Assembly: GCA_016271365.2 (NCBI GenBank)
Contig: CM057458.1
Location: 196,202,501-196,266,500, forward strand
Length of the DNA stretch: 64,000 nucleotides
DNA from: Neoceratodus forsteri
Taxonomy: Eukaryota; Chordata; Ceratodontiformes; Ceratodontidae
Direction of reading: 5' to 3'
The notes under the pieces were generated by a model that was not told where the DNA came from, ran no database searches, and worked only from the letters and a program-made list of their open reading frames with translations. Shown in pieces: positions 44,165-55,965 of the stretch; the stretch's first letter is position 1, and each line of letters starts with the position of its first letter. Both the position numbers and the translations under genes were made by a program.

Positions 44165-44510
44165 CCGACCATAACGCCCCACTCTGTAGAGATTGACAGG
44201 CATCAGGGGTGTGACTTGGGATTCTCACATGTAAAGCTCATACCATTCCACACCCTGCAGCCAGTGACAGGCATCGAGGTGTGCCTTGGACTCTTCGGCC
44301 CCAAAGTTCACCCCATTCTCCTATACAGGACCCATCTCATTGTATTTTCTGATGGAATGGGGTGAGCACAAGAGCCAAAGTCGCCAAGGCACACCGTGAC
44401 ACTTGTCAGTGTCTGCAGGGTAGGGTGTGGTGAAATGGCGTGGCCGTTATGCCTGATGACCCAAAAGGCACACCCCATGCCTGTCAGTCTCTGCAGGGTG
44501 GTGGTGGGGT
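44165..44510. repeat. Second palindromic element, arms about 150 bases
   Basis: The left arm (44170-44318) and right arm (44354-44505) are imperfect inverted copies. Examples are GTGTGCCTTGG against CCAAGGCACAC, GAATGGGGTGA against TTCACCCCATTC, and TTGACAGGCAT against ATGCCTGTCAG. A loop of about 35 bases lies at 44319-44353. It is a MITE-like fold-back structure. Confidence 0.8.
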
Positions 44511-44529
44511 TGGCTTCAGTTCAATACTT

Positions 44530-46769
44530 CACTGCCATTCCTATTACGCAGCTTTCTAACTCCTACACTACCAATGCCAATGCCAGCAAGCAAACATTTG
44601 GCACTTGACAAATGCTTTTTTTTTTTTTTTTAATTGTGTTCAGGCTTCAGCAACACACTGCTGCCCCTAGTCCTTATTCCTTCCTTTCCTTATCCCCAAT
44701 CTTAGTTTCTCCCAGCTTGTTCCTCCTGAATAATTGATAATGACCCTGCTGTTCCTCTGCCACTGATTTGCTTCCTGTCTCAGAGTCCTTAGTTTAATAA
44801 TTCCAGATATAATCTGCTCTTTTTTTTGCCCCCTAATGGCATTACATTCCTGTAGTGGACTGATTGCTGTGGTGTTTTTTTTTTTTGCGGGGGGGGGGGG
44901 CTTTGGTCATGAGCCTCTCTGGATGATTGGGTAATTTAGTTTTTTGTTTCACTTTGGTATGATACTTATGTGCCAAACCTTAACTGCCACAAAACGACTA
45001 TGCTGTCTCTGTGCTCAAATCGCTGTTGCTGCAGAGTGCAGACTGCAGACGACCAGCTCTGAGTGAGCAAGTCATGCGAACCCTTGCCGAACAGTTACTG
45101 TAGCAGCTGCCCATGGAGGAGCTAGTGAATCTGCAGAGCCAGAGGGTGCTCACTGCTGTTTCCAGGCAGCCTTCCACTACTCCCTTCCACTGACTCATTG
45201 CTGAGTGAAGTAAAAAAACGAATGCTGTACGTCGAGATGAGTTACAGCTGCTGCTGCCGCCCACACTGACTGTGCACCAACAAGTCAAGAGCCCACAAGC
45301 CGTTAGCCAAGCAGATGAAGCACTGCTGCACACACTAGCACTGCCCAGACTGACACCATGATTCACTGTCCCTGTTCAGTTGGATGTCAGGCAGCCCATC
45401 ATGTGGTGCAGCTCCTTGAAGGACCCCTGGCTGCCCTTTTCCTGCTCGTTTGCAAAATGCACCAGTTAGCTGATCCCCTCCCCACTGAGTCCCTTCTCCT
45501 CTGAAGCTGCAACAGAGACTCTGTGACGCCCTAGCATACATACTAACAGTAGGTGCCTTCTGTGATTGCTGCCATCTGTCGGTTGCTGCGGTGCCACACA
45601 GCTGTATAAACAAGTGAGACTTGCAAATCTTTAGGGGCCCCCTTAGTGTGGGGGTCTATGTGCCACAGCACTGGCTGCACCTCCACCATTGTTTTTGTTA
45701 CTTTTTCTCACTTAGGATATTTGCCTTACAGCTGTGGTCTTGGACTTTTATCACCATTAGACTCTGCCAATGCTAGGAACTGCTTGTGTTTCCTTTCCTA
45801 GTTGGTTGTCCCAGCTTCTGTTCTCTCACCATCAGTGTTCCATCTGTGGCTGGCTTCTACATGGTGGGGGCCTACCTGGGAAGATGGACCCTGAGGAACA
45901 TTCTTAAACTTGGGTCTGGAGTGAGAGGTGAGGGATTCCCTTCCTAGGATGGTTGCTACTAGGCACTGTTGGGTGTGGGCTTGGGTGGTTGCCATCTCTG
46001 GATAAGGTGAAAACCATAAAAAAGACACACCCAGAATCTACTTATAGCTTTGCTCCCTTTTATAAATGAGTACATTGCACCTCCTCCAGAGACATTTGTT
46101 ATGTAGAAGAAGGCAGCCATGAATCAGTAAAAAACATTGATTAAAACAGGGAGGGAAACTGGGTTAATATTATGATAAAGGACTAAACAGCTACAGTTCT
46201 CACCTGCATAATTGGCTAGTTTTACAAACTTCTGAATGATGCTTAACCCAGATGTGTAGCTAAAATTAATAAATAATTTGACCGTTTATGTTTTTCGAGC
46301 ATGGTACTACTTCAGCACAGCTCAGCTCAAAAACTGAAGGAGCTTTGTTGAAAACCAGAGAACCAGATAATCGACCCTAAAAAAATAGATGATCAGGTTA
46401 AAAAACTGGAACACTACTACCCTAGGGGTTAAGTTGAATCTCAGCCTTTTTATCTATGTGCCTGTTTTTTTATTTTATTTTTTTTTTGTTATACCTTGAA
46501 CAGTACTATACAGTAACTAACAGTGATATTTGATAATATCCAAGCCAATGCATCAGGCATTTTTCTATGTTTCTCTAGAAAGAGTTAGGTAGGGGAGATA
46601 GGTGGTGGTGGTGGGTGGGTGGATTGAGGTAGGCATTAGGGCGAAATACTAAGATGATCAGTGGGCTAGGTAGGACATTTTTGAGGGCAGACTGGACCTG
46701 TGGTCTCTTTCTGGTGTCAGCGCCTATGTTTCTAGTGTTTCTAATGGCTTTCTTATTTGAGATTTGATG
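44530..46769. other. No gene seen
   Basis: Unassigned sequence with poly-T or poly-G runs (44615, 44870-44900, 46470). The minus-strand frame 45366-44998 (122 codons, Ser/Cys-rich) and nearby CTG/CAG-rich sequence were examined. No domain was recognised. Confidence 0.5.
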
Positions 46770-47480
46770 CAGCATACCCTGAGGACTGGTCTGTCACTTG
46801 TCTTTCTCTCCCTTGACCAAGAGAAGGCATTTACCAGGTGGATCACAGATACCTGTTTGAAACTGCTGATTTTTGGTTTTAATTTTTGGGGCCTTCTCCA
46901 ATGGCTATATGCCTGAGCAGAGTGCCTCATCAAATGCAACTGCCTTCTGACTGCACACCTACTGTTTCAGAGAGGTGTATGACAGAGGCACCCCTTGCCT
47001 GTACAACTGCACACTCTTACCAGTGACTCCTCCCTCTGTCTGTTCTGCTGGAGGCTCCACTGCATCTGCTGCCAGGATCAACTAGACCCAAGTGCTGAGG
47101 ATGTATAGGGGTGCACAACAGGCTGGCAGACAAATTCCAAAAATTACAGTGGCATGTCATGTGGAGCGCTGGCAATACAAAATACCCAGGAGTTGACCCT
47201 GCTATGGAGGCATCAGCCCCCGAGAACTAAAGTCGGCTGCATGACTAACAAAGTGCTTGGTTGGATTTACTGAAACTGCTCTCCTTTAGGGAGACTCACC
47301 AGACTTCAGTTGACTCACCAGCTCATAGCCTTGATGTTTTGGCATCATGTGATGACCCTGAGCCCACCCACTGAATTTCTGATATGGTCCAGAAAAATCT
47401 GTGGAGCTCATGGAAATGTAGACTCTGTCAGCAGAAAAAGGCCCACAGGTCCATCATTTCTGACCATTGTTACCTAACTA
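46770..47480 (+). pseudogene. Degenerate Tx1-like LINE RT fragment
   Basis: In broken frames the RT palm entry LSLDQEKAFTRW-like sequence (about 46797-46835) is followed by ECLIKCN (about 46920), FQRGV (about 46965) and a later lysine/leucine-rich region to about 47480. These blocks in this order are characteristic of the L1/Tx1 group. Many stops are present and no Met-initiated ORF survives. It is much older than the Tx1-like LINE at 57845. Confidence 0.5.
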
Positions 47481-47750
47481 GTGTTGAATGAGAGAGCCCT
47501 AGAAGCTCTTAACTCTCTCCTTCTCTTTCTTGTGTGGTCTTTACCAAGCCCTTATATCTATCCCATTCTTGTTTGAATGCCTCAACTGATTTTGCACTGA
47601 TAGTATCATCCAGCAGCATGTACCACCTTCCACCACTCACTCTGTGAAAAATACTTCCTGGTATCTCTCTTAAACTTACTCCCCCAGCTTCATGGAATTG
47701 CCCTGTTGTTTATGTCCCCCTCAGTCTGAACAATTCCTTGCTATCCAGTT
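47481..47750 (-). mobile_element. Old CR1-like LINE 3' fragment
   Basis: The sequence CACTCTGTGAAAAATACTTCC is very similar to CCTCTCTGTGAAAAAATGCT at 36900 in the CR1 copy (reverse orientation). The flanking C-terminal coding remnants are decayed. Confidence 0.5.
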
Positions 47751-48465
47751 CATTTAGCTAGAGGAGGAATGTGGTAGAGAAGTGAGCCAGGAAATATATA
47801 CTGACCACAGAAAAACCTGGAAAAGCACAGCTAGCATAGCTTTATTTAAAACACAGTGATAAAATAAAATCCATCTTCTGTTGGATAGCTTCAGAATAGA
47901 AAACTGATTTTGCAGTGGTTTTTCATTAGTAATGAACAAAACGTTCTGAAATGTCCTTCGCTTTCTATATCTGTTCTAAACGGTTTTGCTTGTATGAAAA
48001 TTGTAGACCACGTTCCTAAGAAATAGGAAGTAAATACCATGTAGCGTCAGGTTAACCTGTTTCACTAGGTTTTTCTTGCTCTCTGCTTCTTAGGCAGTCT
48101 GCACCTCCTCAATACTCAAGGGCTTTCTTTCACAACATTTTTTTGAACAGTCTTGTGCTTGTTGAATGCTGCTGCTCATGGAGTCTAGCAGAGAACACAG
48201 TACACCACAACCATTCCTCTGTCTGAACTCCTTTCATATTGGTTGTTATATATAAAATAAACACCACGGGGAGGTGGGATTTTTTTACACACCCTCAATG
48301 AGGGATACCTTGGTAAACCACATCAGCTGTGCTCTTGTGGTTTTAAAGGTATTTGTACATTGTTTGTGCAAATAAATCTCATTGCATACACCTCATCATG
48401 CATTATTCTGTATGTATGAAATGGGACTTTCTAGCAGTCGGATTGGTTCCTAGCTATACGTTAGA
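47751..48465. other. No gene seen
   Basis: AT-rich intron-like sequence with no recognised element. Confidence 0.55.
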
Positions 48466-48479
48466 AGTGTCTAATGCAC

Positions 48480-49085
48480 TGGCTCCATGGCACCAGGCAA
48501 TGGGGGATTGTCTTGCACGTTGGTGACCCAGGTTCGCACTCTGGCCCAGGGACGACAGGATCGGAGGCCAGCAGGGAGGTTTCAGAGATTCCCTGGGATG
48601 CACTCCTCCCTGGGGGGGAGTCTGAGCCTGCACTGCTCTTGAGCGGCTCCTGGCAGCCTGTAGAGGGGGCACACATTTGCGGTGTGGGTGATCACACACA
48701 ACAGGTGTGGTTAGCCAGGACACCACGAGTATGTAGCCATACTGGGAGGGTGGGGCAGCACAAATCAAAAAATGATGGCCGCCTAGTGGACCGGATGATG
48801 GCAGCCAGCCCCCCATGCACCTTGAAGCCCAGAGGTGTCCAAGCTGTATCTCTGCCATGTCCATTGAGGAATGGAGAACCAGCATGGCAAGTCTCCCCTC
48901 CCGGTTCATGACTGTGGGGGGGAGGGGCTCCCCTGGTGAAGGGATACATTGGGTCAAACAGGGCACCAGCAGCAATGTGGGCAATGAGATAGCGACGGGG
49001 GTAGTTCAGTGGCAGTGGGGCCTTGACCGCCCAAAGGAGTGGCCAGACAGTAGGGCTGTGGGGATAAAAAGATTAAGCAAAAAAA
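48480..49085 (+). mobile_element. Long tRNA-derived SINE, copy S7
   Basis: A body of 606 bases with perfect 14-base target-site duplications AGTGTCTAATGCAC (48466-48479 and 49086-49099). B-box-like GGTTCGCACTC near 48531. It has an A-rich end. The longest and best-delimited copy in the window. Confidence 0.9.
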
Positions 49086-49099
49086 AGTGTCTAATGCAC

Positions 49100-50289
49100 G
49101 GCTAGAAATGAGTCTGTGTGCAGATGCCTTTACCTTCCCTCAGGTATTACTGCCCCTCAAAAGTTTGCTACCTGAAATGGCAGCCATATTGGGTTCACTA
49201 GTCACAGTAGCCAAAACTTTAAAATTCCCAATTACTTCCCACAAAAACACCAGAATAACTGCACCTCAATCTAGTTTTCAGCTAGGACACACAGAGCACA
49301 ACCTCCTTCAGCTCCTGTTGTGAATGTAGCACAAAAAAAAAATGCCTTCCACCATTTCTCCACTGCCACCCACTCACTTGCTGTCCTCTTCAAAGACTAG
49401 CCACTCACTAGTTCCCTCCTTTACCCTCACTTTTACCATTGTTCTCATGTTTTTCCTAAACAAGAAAGACAGACACGAGACATAGAAAAAATCAAACCTA
49501 CTCCAGCTGCAGTCTCTCCCCCACCCACCAGCCCACTTGCGCGCTCTCCTCATCGGTGGACGATCTGCTGGCCGCTCACTACTTCCCTCCTTTAGCCCCT
49601 CACCGCCTCTCAATGTTATCATTTTCTTGTGTTATGAAGAGCTTAACGTTGTTTCCATCAGCCATGCTGCCCACATCCTTACCTATCATGCTGTGCAGTT
49701 CCCCACTGTACTTTGGGACCTGTTTTCCCCATGTCAGTGAAACAGTGCCAGCTTGTCTTTCCTGGTACTGACTGCTGCCATAACACATACAGAGAAAACA
49801 AACATAAAAAAAAAAATTAAAAAAACATGTTTCATCTTTACGATCATCTCCACCTACTGGATTATGTATCACAGTGTAAATCCAGTAGTAGTGCGACTGC
49901 TTTGGTGGTGGTGGCGGGTTTGCTGCCATGACAACCAGATGAATTAAAAAAAAAAAAAAAAAACTGACTGTGGAAGCCTTACTAGGACAAGTGTCCTTTA
50001 CTGAAGAAAAAAAAAAACACAGTAAACTGAAGGCGGTGGAACTATTTTATTAAAAATTAAGACAGGGTGCCAATGAGCAGCTAGACAAATGGACACATTA
50101 TTCCACGGCTCTGCACCACAACGCTGAAAAATACGTTTTTTTAGGAGAGAAAACTGACATTTTCTGGCCCTGAGTGCTACAGAAAAATATCTGCGATGAG
50201 TGAGTACCTCTTTTCTGGCAAACTGGCAAATTATCAAAAAAATCCATGAGCCAAGAGATTGCACCAAACAGCGGGCTAGACCCTTTATC
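49100..50289. other. No gene seen; A-rich and C/T-rich sequence
   Basis: Poly-A runs at 49330, 49807 and 49947-49962 suggest unresolved retroelement tails. A motif of about 20 bases (CACTAGTTCCCTCCTTTA / CACTACTTCCCTCCTTTA) occurs at about 49405 and 49577. The last part may be 5' UTR of L1 copy B. Confidence 0.5.
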
Positions 50290-50399
50290 CCTGTCAGTGG
50301 CTGAAATAATGCTAACGAGCAAAATGGTAATGGGGCAAGTTCTCCAGGGATTACGTCCCCGCCTGGACCAGTTTTAAGAGAAAATCGCTGGAGTCAGCT

Positions 50400-50871
50400 C
50401 GGAGCTTGGACAGCACACAAAACTGCTCTGAGATAGAGCAGCGAGTCTCCGATCTGGAAGATTTCACATGGACAATCCCTGACACAGTGGCACAACTCAA
50501 GAAACAATTGGACACCCTAAAGGGCACACTTAAATTACCAGGAAAATTACAGCCACAGGAGCAGTCTCCGCCGCTGAGGCTTGCTCGAAGGAAAAGAATG
50601 CCAGAGCATGCTGGATTTCTGTGTGGAGACGCTCTCGAGGTCGCTAGATTTTGAGGTTAAAAACGGGTGTCTAAAGATAGAAAGAGTCCACAGGGCCCTA
50701 GCACCTCACCCTCTGAGCGACCAGCCTCCAAGACAAATAATATTCCAGATGCACCACTTTGGAGACCGCCAGACTATCATGGCTGCCTTTTGGGCTAAAA
50801 AAAAAGAATTAATTTATGATGGGGCATGCCTGACAATTCATCAAAACCTATCCATTACAGTTCAGAAGTAG
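50400..50871 (+). pseudogene. L1 copy B ORF1 remains
   Basis: L1 ORF1 encodes a trimeric RNA-binding chaperone. The frame at 50406-50540 gives a short coiled-coil-like stretch (IEQRVSDLEDFTWTIPDTVA) and the frame at 50581-50871 gives the RRM-like part (CLKIERVHRALAPHPL, then PPRQIIFQMHHFGDRQTIMA). This is the pattern ER.HRALAP...PR.II.....F.D typical of L1 ORF1. The change of frame falls at about 50600. The C-terminal domain is not recognisable after 50871. A non-coding stretch of about 1.5 kb follows before ORF2, longer than usual for L1. Confidence 0.75.
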
Positions 50872-50879
50872 TGGCAACA

Positions 50880-52408
50880 ATTCAATCCCGGGATGCACAT
50901 GCTGCAGAAGAGAGGGATTGAATTTTACATGGCCTACCCAGCAGTAGTTCATGTTCGCTCAGAAGGTGCTAGCTTTTCATATCGGAGCCGGAAAAATTAA
51001 AATCCTTCATCGATGAATGGAACAGAAGGAATGCCGAAAAGTGAGCCAGAGGTCCCCACCTATTACAGATATCTCTAACTTTGAACTTTTCTGACTGATC
51101 TCCATGATGGCCTACTCCTGCTTAGAAGATGCTCTTACCCTGCTGATGCCTGGCCTTGGTCTCCCCACTTACCCGCTCACTGAGCAGCATTTAGACCTGA
51201 TCCTGGCGTGAGGACTCCCCGATTAAATGGGAATCAGCATGGGCCACGGCATTGTGTGAGAGATCTTGAGGCTAATCCCCTGTTGGCCACAACAGTGACC
51301 CTGGACATCCTACTTTTATGGAGCAGCTGTGGTCTCGTAATTAGTGCCTGATGCTATGGAAAGCTTTGCCATGGCAGCCTGGCTGATCTTGACTCCTGTC
51401 ACTGTGGTGACCAACTTCTTATGTCAAGAGGAACAGTGAAGCTAGGACATGGGACTGGAATCGACATTCGGAGGTTCTGCCACAATGCACTTATGCCTGG
51501 AGGACTTTGGAGTGGCTGATCAGGTCAGTGTGGGGGGGGGGTCGGTGCATAAATTGGTGTGTGTGTGAGCTGTGTCCCCTCCTTAGACCTGGGACATGGA
51601 AAAATCATGCTCGCTTCTGGGGGTTTAGTTTTAGTCTTTTGAGAAATTTGGGCCTTGCCTAACTTATTTTGGTACCTGTATCAGGGATCCCAGCCTACAG
51701 CCTCACATTTCAAGGAAGGGCCTGACTTTCTGATATTAGTTTTGGAGCCCATAAGTCCCGTAGGAGAAGTGTTTAAGGAACAGGACTGTTACTGAATCTC
51801 CACTCCGTGCTGGTCCCTTTCTTGCAGTTGTGAGGATGCTGTCGGGGGCGCTGGGGAGGGGGCTCTGAGGGAGGTCATGTTATATCACTGATGGTGTGAA
51901 GTCCCATCCGCCAGCAATCGTGCAGAGCAGTGGGGGGCCTTTTATAGTATGGTATTGGAAAGTTCTGCCAGTACATGTAATAGCAGGGTCATAGTTTTGT
52001 TATTAGAAGATGAAACACTGTGCTAACTAGTAACAAGGAAAAGTGGGGCTGAAGGAGGGGGGCATATTGGGGTATTGGTCCGCATTTGCTGTTTGAAGAC
52101 TCTGGGTGGATATTTTAAATGTTGCAGTTCTTACAAATCTTTTGCTGAATATTGCATGAATTAATCTTGTTGGATGTTATCCCTGATAAGAGAAGAAGTG
52201 TTTGTGGGGTGGACTGGGGAAGTTCAACAGTTCAAAGGTTTTTCACTCTTAATCTCTATATGGGGTGTTACTATCTGCTGATTAATGAATATTTGCTTAT
52301 AATCCATTCTGCTGTGCATTTAAGTGTTATAGGGTCTAACTGAAGGTGTTGGGTTGTGAGACAGGTTGAGTTATTTAAAAGAGACTCCGATACACCTGAA
52401 CACATAGT
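50880..52408 (+). other. L1 copy B inter-ORF region; no gene seen
   Basis: No domain was recognised between the ORF1 remnant and the ORF2 start at 52409. A GT-rich stretch lies at 51530-51570. It may contain decayed ORF1 C-terminus or an unidentified insertion. Confidence 0.5.
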
Positions 52409-53151
52409 ATGGGAACCATACAAACCAATAGAATTATTTCATGTAATGTTAAGGGATTTGCCTCCCCGGTCAAATGGTCTAAAATCATAGCTGCTTTGAA
52501 AAGGAAGAACACCCAAGTAGCACTATTGCAGGAAACCCACCTAACCCCATATGAGCACTACCAAACTGGTGGGAGGTTGGGTGTGATCCTGCCACGCTGC
52601 TTCCTATTCTTCTCACAAACAGGGGTGGCTATCCTTCTCCACAAAAACGTTCCTATGGAAGTGACTCGAGTAGTGCGTGATCCATCGGAGGGCCAGTACA
52701 TTTTTGTGGTTGGGACAATGCGGGGTCAGCCCCTGACCCTCAGGAGTGAGTATGCCCCATTGGTATTTGACTCTGGGTTTTATCGACATGTATTAGACAT
52801 GCTCATTAAGGAACAATTTCCTAGCTTAATAATGGGAGGGGATTTCAGCTGCACCATGGATCCACAGTTGGATTATTCCGGTAGTAAAAACTGGACCAAT
52901 AAGGCCATTGCGGGCTGGATTACTAGTTTATTAGACTTGGACCTTGTTGATAGCTGAAGGGGAGCGAACCCGGGATTGAGGGAATATATTTTATATTCCA
53001 GCCCGTATGGCTCTTGGTCCAGGTTGGATTACATTTTTCTTCCGAATGCTCTCTACAGTAGAGTAAGGGGGGTTTCACGTAGTCCGATTTACATCTTGGA
53101 TCATTCCATGGTGCAGTTGGACCTTCAGATGGGGAGGGAAGCAGCCTCAGG

Positions 53152-53537
53152 CCCTGTCCACACTACCCCTCTGTAACGTTACAGAGTGCCCAAACCGTTG
53201 CCGCAACAGTTTGCGTTTACACCTGTAACGTTACAGAAGGCGTTTTCGTAACCGTTGTTGAAACCACATACGAGGTGGTTTCAACAACGGTTATGAAACC
53301 GGTTACGCCTCAGTAACGTTACCAGGCATAGTGTGGACGCATGGCACCGGTCCCCTAGCGAAGCGCGAGCGGCATTGTGGGATTGGGTGCCACGATAATG
53401 GTCGCCTGGCTCCCGAAGTGTGGACCGGTGGTGCCGGTCCCGTAATGGACACCACGGCAGTGTGGACACACTGCACCGCTCCCTGGTTGTAACAGTTTCT
53501 ATCCGTTATGGGGTCTGAGCTGTGCAGTGTGGACTGG
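53152..53537. mobile_element. Non-autonomous hAT-type MITE in L1 copy B
   Basis: A 386-base insertion flanked by perfect 8-base repeats GCCTCAGG (53144-53151 and 53538-53545). The ends are inverted (CCCTGTCCACACT and, reversed, CCAGTCCACACTG). Removing it plus one repeat restores the L1 frame. It is CpG-rich, with three TAACGTTA cores and a perfect 18-base hairpin (53250-53267 / 53275-53292). No coding capacity. An 8-base duplication is diagnostic of hAT-like transposition. Confidence 0.88.
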
Positions 53538-54451
53538 GCCTCAGGGAGTGGATGGAGGTTTCCCACCTACTTAATGATTAAGGAAGATTTTAGGAATTAT
53601 TTAAAAACTCAGTGGGAAATATTTATTACAACGAACAAAGCCTATGTAGGTTCCCAGGGTATTTGTGGGAACCTGGAAAACTTATGTGGGGGCCAATATT
53701 ACTGTAGCTATATAGCCAAGTTTAAAAAAGAAAAGAGGAATAGAATAAATCAGCTAGAGCAAACTGTTAAGGATCTGGAATGACAGGTGACAGGCGGGGA
53801 GGTGAGGAGGATAGAATGAAGCTTCGGGTTGCTAGGGACGCCCTGAATGATTGTTACACAGATGAAGCCAAGTCCAAACTGTTTTGCCAGGCACAAAATT
53901 TATGAATGGGGAAATAAACCAGGACCCCTATTAGTAAAGCTTATGAAGGGAGGTAGGGTTACCAGCAGAAGTGTGGCAATTAGAAGTAAGCAGGGTAAAA
54001 CTATTTATGAAAGCAGAGCTATTCATAACTGCTTTAAGGATTTCTGTGGTGCCCTGTATAGGGCAGAATGTAAGGGTAAAGAACTGGAAACCAAAATTTT
54101 TCTGGATGGTCTCCATATTTGCACTTTGGAGGAGGCACAGAGGGAGATATTAGGAGCCTTGGTTACTACCGAGGAATTTATTAAGGCCATAGGAAACCTC
54201 AGTTCTGGTAAAGCAGGGGGCCCTGATGGGTTTGGGGCTGAATATTATAGCGTTAAAGGGAGTGCTTGCAGGCCCTATATGGGACCTTATGGAGGAGGCA
54301 AGGGGGGAGAGGGGGCCTCCCAAGACTTGCCTAGAGTCAAATATTTGTGTTATACCAAAGCGAGGAAAGGACATCCTGGTGTGCTTTTCGTTCAGACCCA
54401 TCTCTCTCTCCTCCATTACGACTGCAAAATTATGGCCAAGGTACTAGCTAT

Positions 54452-54711
54452 GAGACTGGAGAAAGTGCTACCCAGTTTGGTGCATCCGGACCAAACTGGT
54501 TTCCTGCAGGGTAGACTCTCCTACCACAACATGAGGAGCTTGCTTAATGTCTTATGGTGGGGCACTCGGCATCTGGGATGGGAGACTGGAGAAAGTGCTA
54601 CCCAGTTTGGTGCATCTGGACCAAACGGGTTTCCTGCAGGGTAGACTCTCCTACCACAACATGAGGAGCTTGCTTAATGTCCTATGGTGGGGCACTCGGC
54701 ATCTGGGATGG
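54452..54711 (+). repeat. 130-base tandem duplication in L1 ORF2
   Basis: Units 54452-54581 and 54582-54711 differ at about three positions. The length is not a multiple of three and adds a frameshift to ORF2. Confidence 0.95.
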
Positions 54712-55965
54712 GCCTGTGTGTTCTCAGTGGACGCTGAGAAAGCCTTCAACAGGATTGAGTGGGATTACTTGCTTGAGGCCCCGTGTCAGTTTGGGGTGGG
54801 AGATGGACTTGTGAGCCTGGATAAAAAGTTATATCGAAACCCCAGAGCGAAGGTCCTAGCCAGTGGAGTCCCATCTGAGGAATTCAGGCAGTTCTGGGGT
54901 ACTAGATGGGGTGCCCCTTCTCCCCTCTCCTCTTTGCTATTGCGATAGAGCCTCTAGACATTCGTATATGACAGAGTCTGGAAGTAGAGGGGATTATAGG
55001 ACCAAAGGGAGGCCAACATTGAATTACCCTCTATGCTAATGGCCTGTTTTTGTCACACAGCCGGGAAAGTTCGGTGCCTGCTTTGCTCTGAACTATTGAG
55101 AAGTTTGCTATATTTTTGGAGTATAAGTTGAACCTTCAAAAATCTGAAATTTTAGCCCTAGACAGAGATGGAACTGGCTTGCCGGACCATGCCGGGGGGT
55201 TAAAAATGGTGAGAGATTGTTTCACTTACCTTGGAAGTAAAGTGGGCAAGGACCTTAAGAAATTATATGGTTTAGACTATACCCTGCTTTTTGATACAGT
55301 ATTGGTGGATCTCACCAGATGGAAGGCCCTCCCAGTTACCTGGCTACACTGGATACATTTATTAAAAATTAATATCCTCCCAAGTTGGCCCTCCTCTCCC
55401 GGGAGGGGGGGGGGTGTCACCCTACCATAGTCTCACTGTCACTGGATGGAGGTCTGGTGGCAGGCGTAGGCAGTATCGGAACAACTGGTAGGGTGGAGCA
55501 TCCCATGGGACTTAATCGCACGTGTCTCCACACATGTGTGCCTGGTCAGGGATACACTGGATGGGACTGGGGAGAAAAAGCGAATACTACAAAAGTACCT
55601 ATGGAAAAAAAATAAAACAACTGGGGGTAGTAATTCCTGGCAGTGCAATACAGGTATATCTGTAATTGGATATACGGGGGAGGGCCGCTTCCTGGGTAGA
55701 ACTAGAGGAGGATGGGTATTGGGGTAGGATAATTTCATACCTCTCACGGGGGGTACAAGGTACACAGATAGCTGACTGTTTTGAACCCATTAGTTCTGTC
55801 AGTGTTAGAGGCTGGGGGGGGGGGTGATCAAGAGAAGACATGGGGCAGATGGGGATCACACTCTAAGTCTTGGTGGCGCAGAACCTGGTGTTTTGCCAGG
55901 CCTAGAGGACCCGGGATTTTCAGAATAGGAAGAGGTGGGCGTAAACTGTTTGGGGGACCTTAATA

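Larger units (their letters stand above)
50290..55960 (+). mobile_element. L1-type LINE, copy B
   Basis: ORF1 and ORF2 remnants occur in order, with ORF2 from the endonuclease through RT and into the C-terminal half. A hAT-type MITE (53152-53537) and a 130-base tandem duplication (54452-54711) lie within it. The 3' end is lost at about 55960, where a CR1 3' fragment begins. It is the same family as copy A. Confidence 0.85.
52409..55960 (+). pseudogene. L1 copy B ORF2 pseudogene
   Basis: It starts at ATG 52409. The endonuclease (NVKGFASPVKWSKI, LLQETHL, IMGGDFSCTMD) reads to a TGA at 52955-52957, which replaces a probable Trp, and continues in the same frame (GSWSRLDYIF, ILDHSMVQ) to 53150. 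A MITE then interrupts; the frame resumes exactly after it (SGSGWRFPTYLMIKEDFRNY). RT motifs follow: GGPDGFGAEYY (about 54217), LEKVLPSLVHPDQTGFLQGR (twice, from the tandem duplication) and VDAEKAFNRIEWDYL (about 54730). The catalytic box reads LYANG instead of LYADD (55029-55043). The thumb region (YKLNLQKSEI..., CFTYLGSKVG) is at 55116-55430. It is dead by several independent lesions. Confidence 0.88.

Noticed and set aside
44998..45366. Minus-strand Ser/Cys-rich frame of 122 codons
   Set aside because: Low-complexity CTG/CAG-type codons; no homologous motif and no splice or start context.
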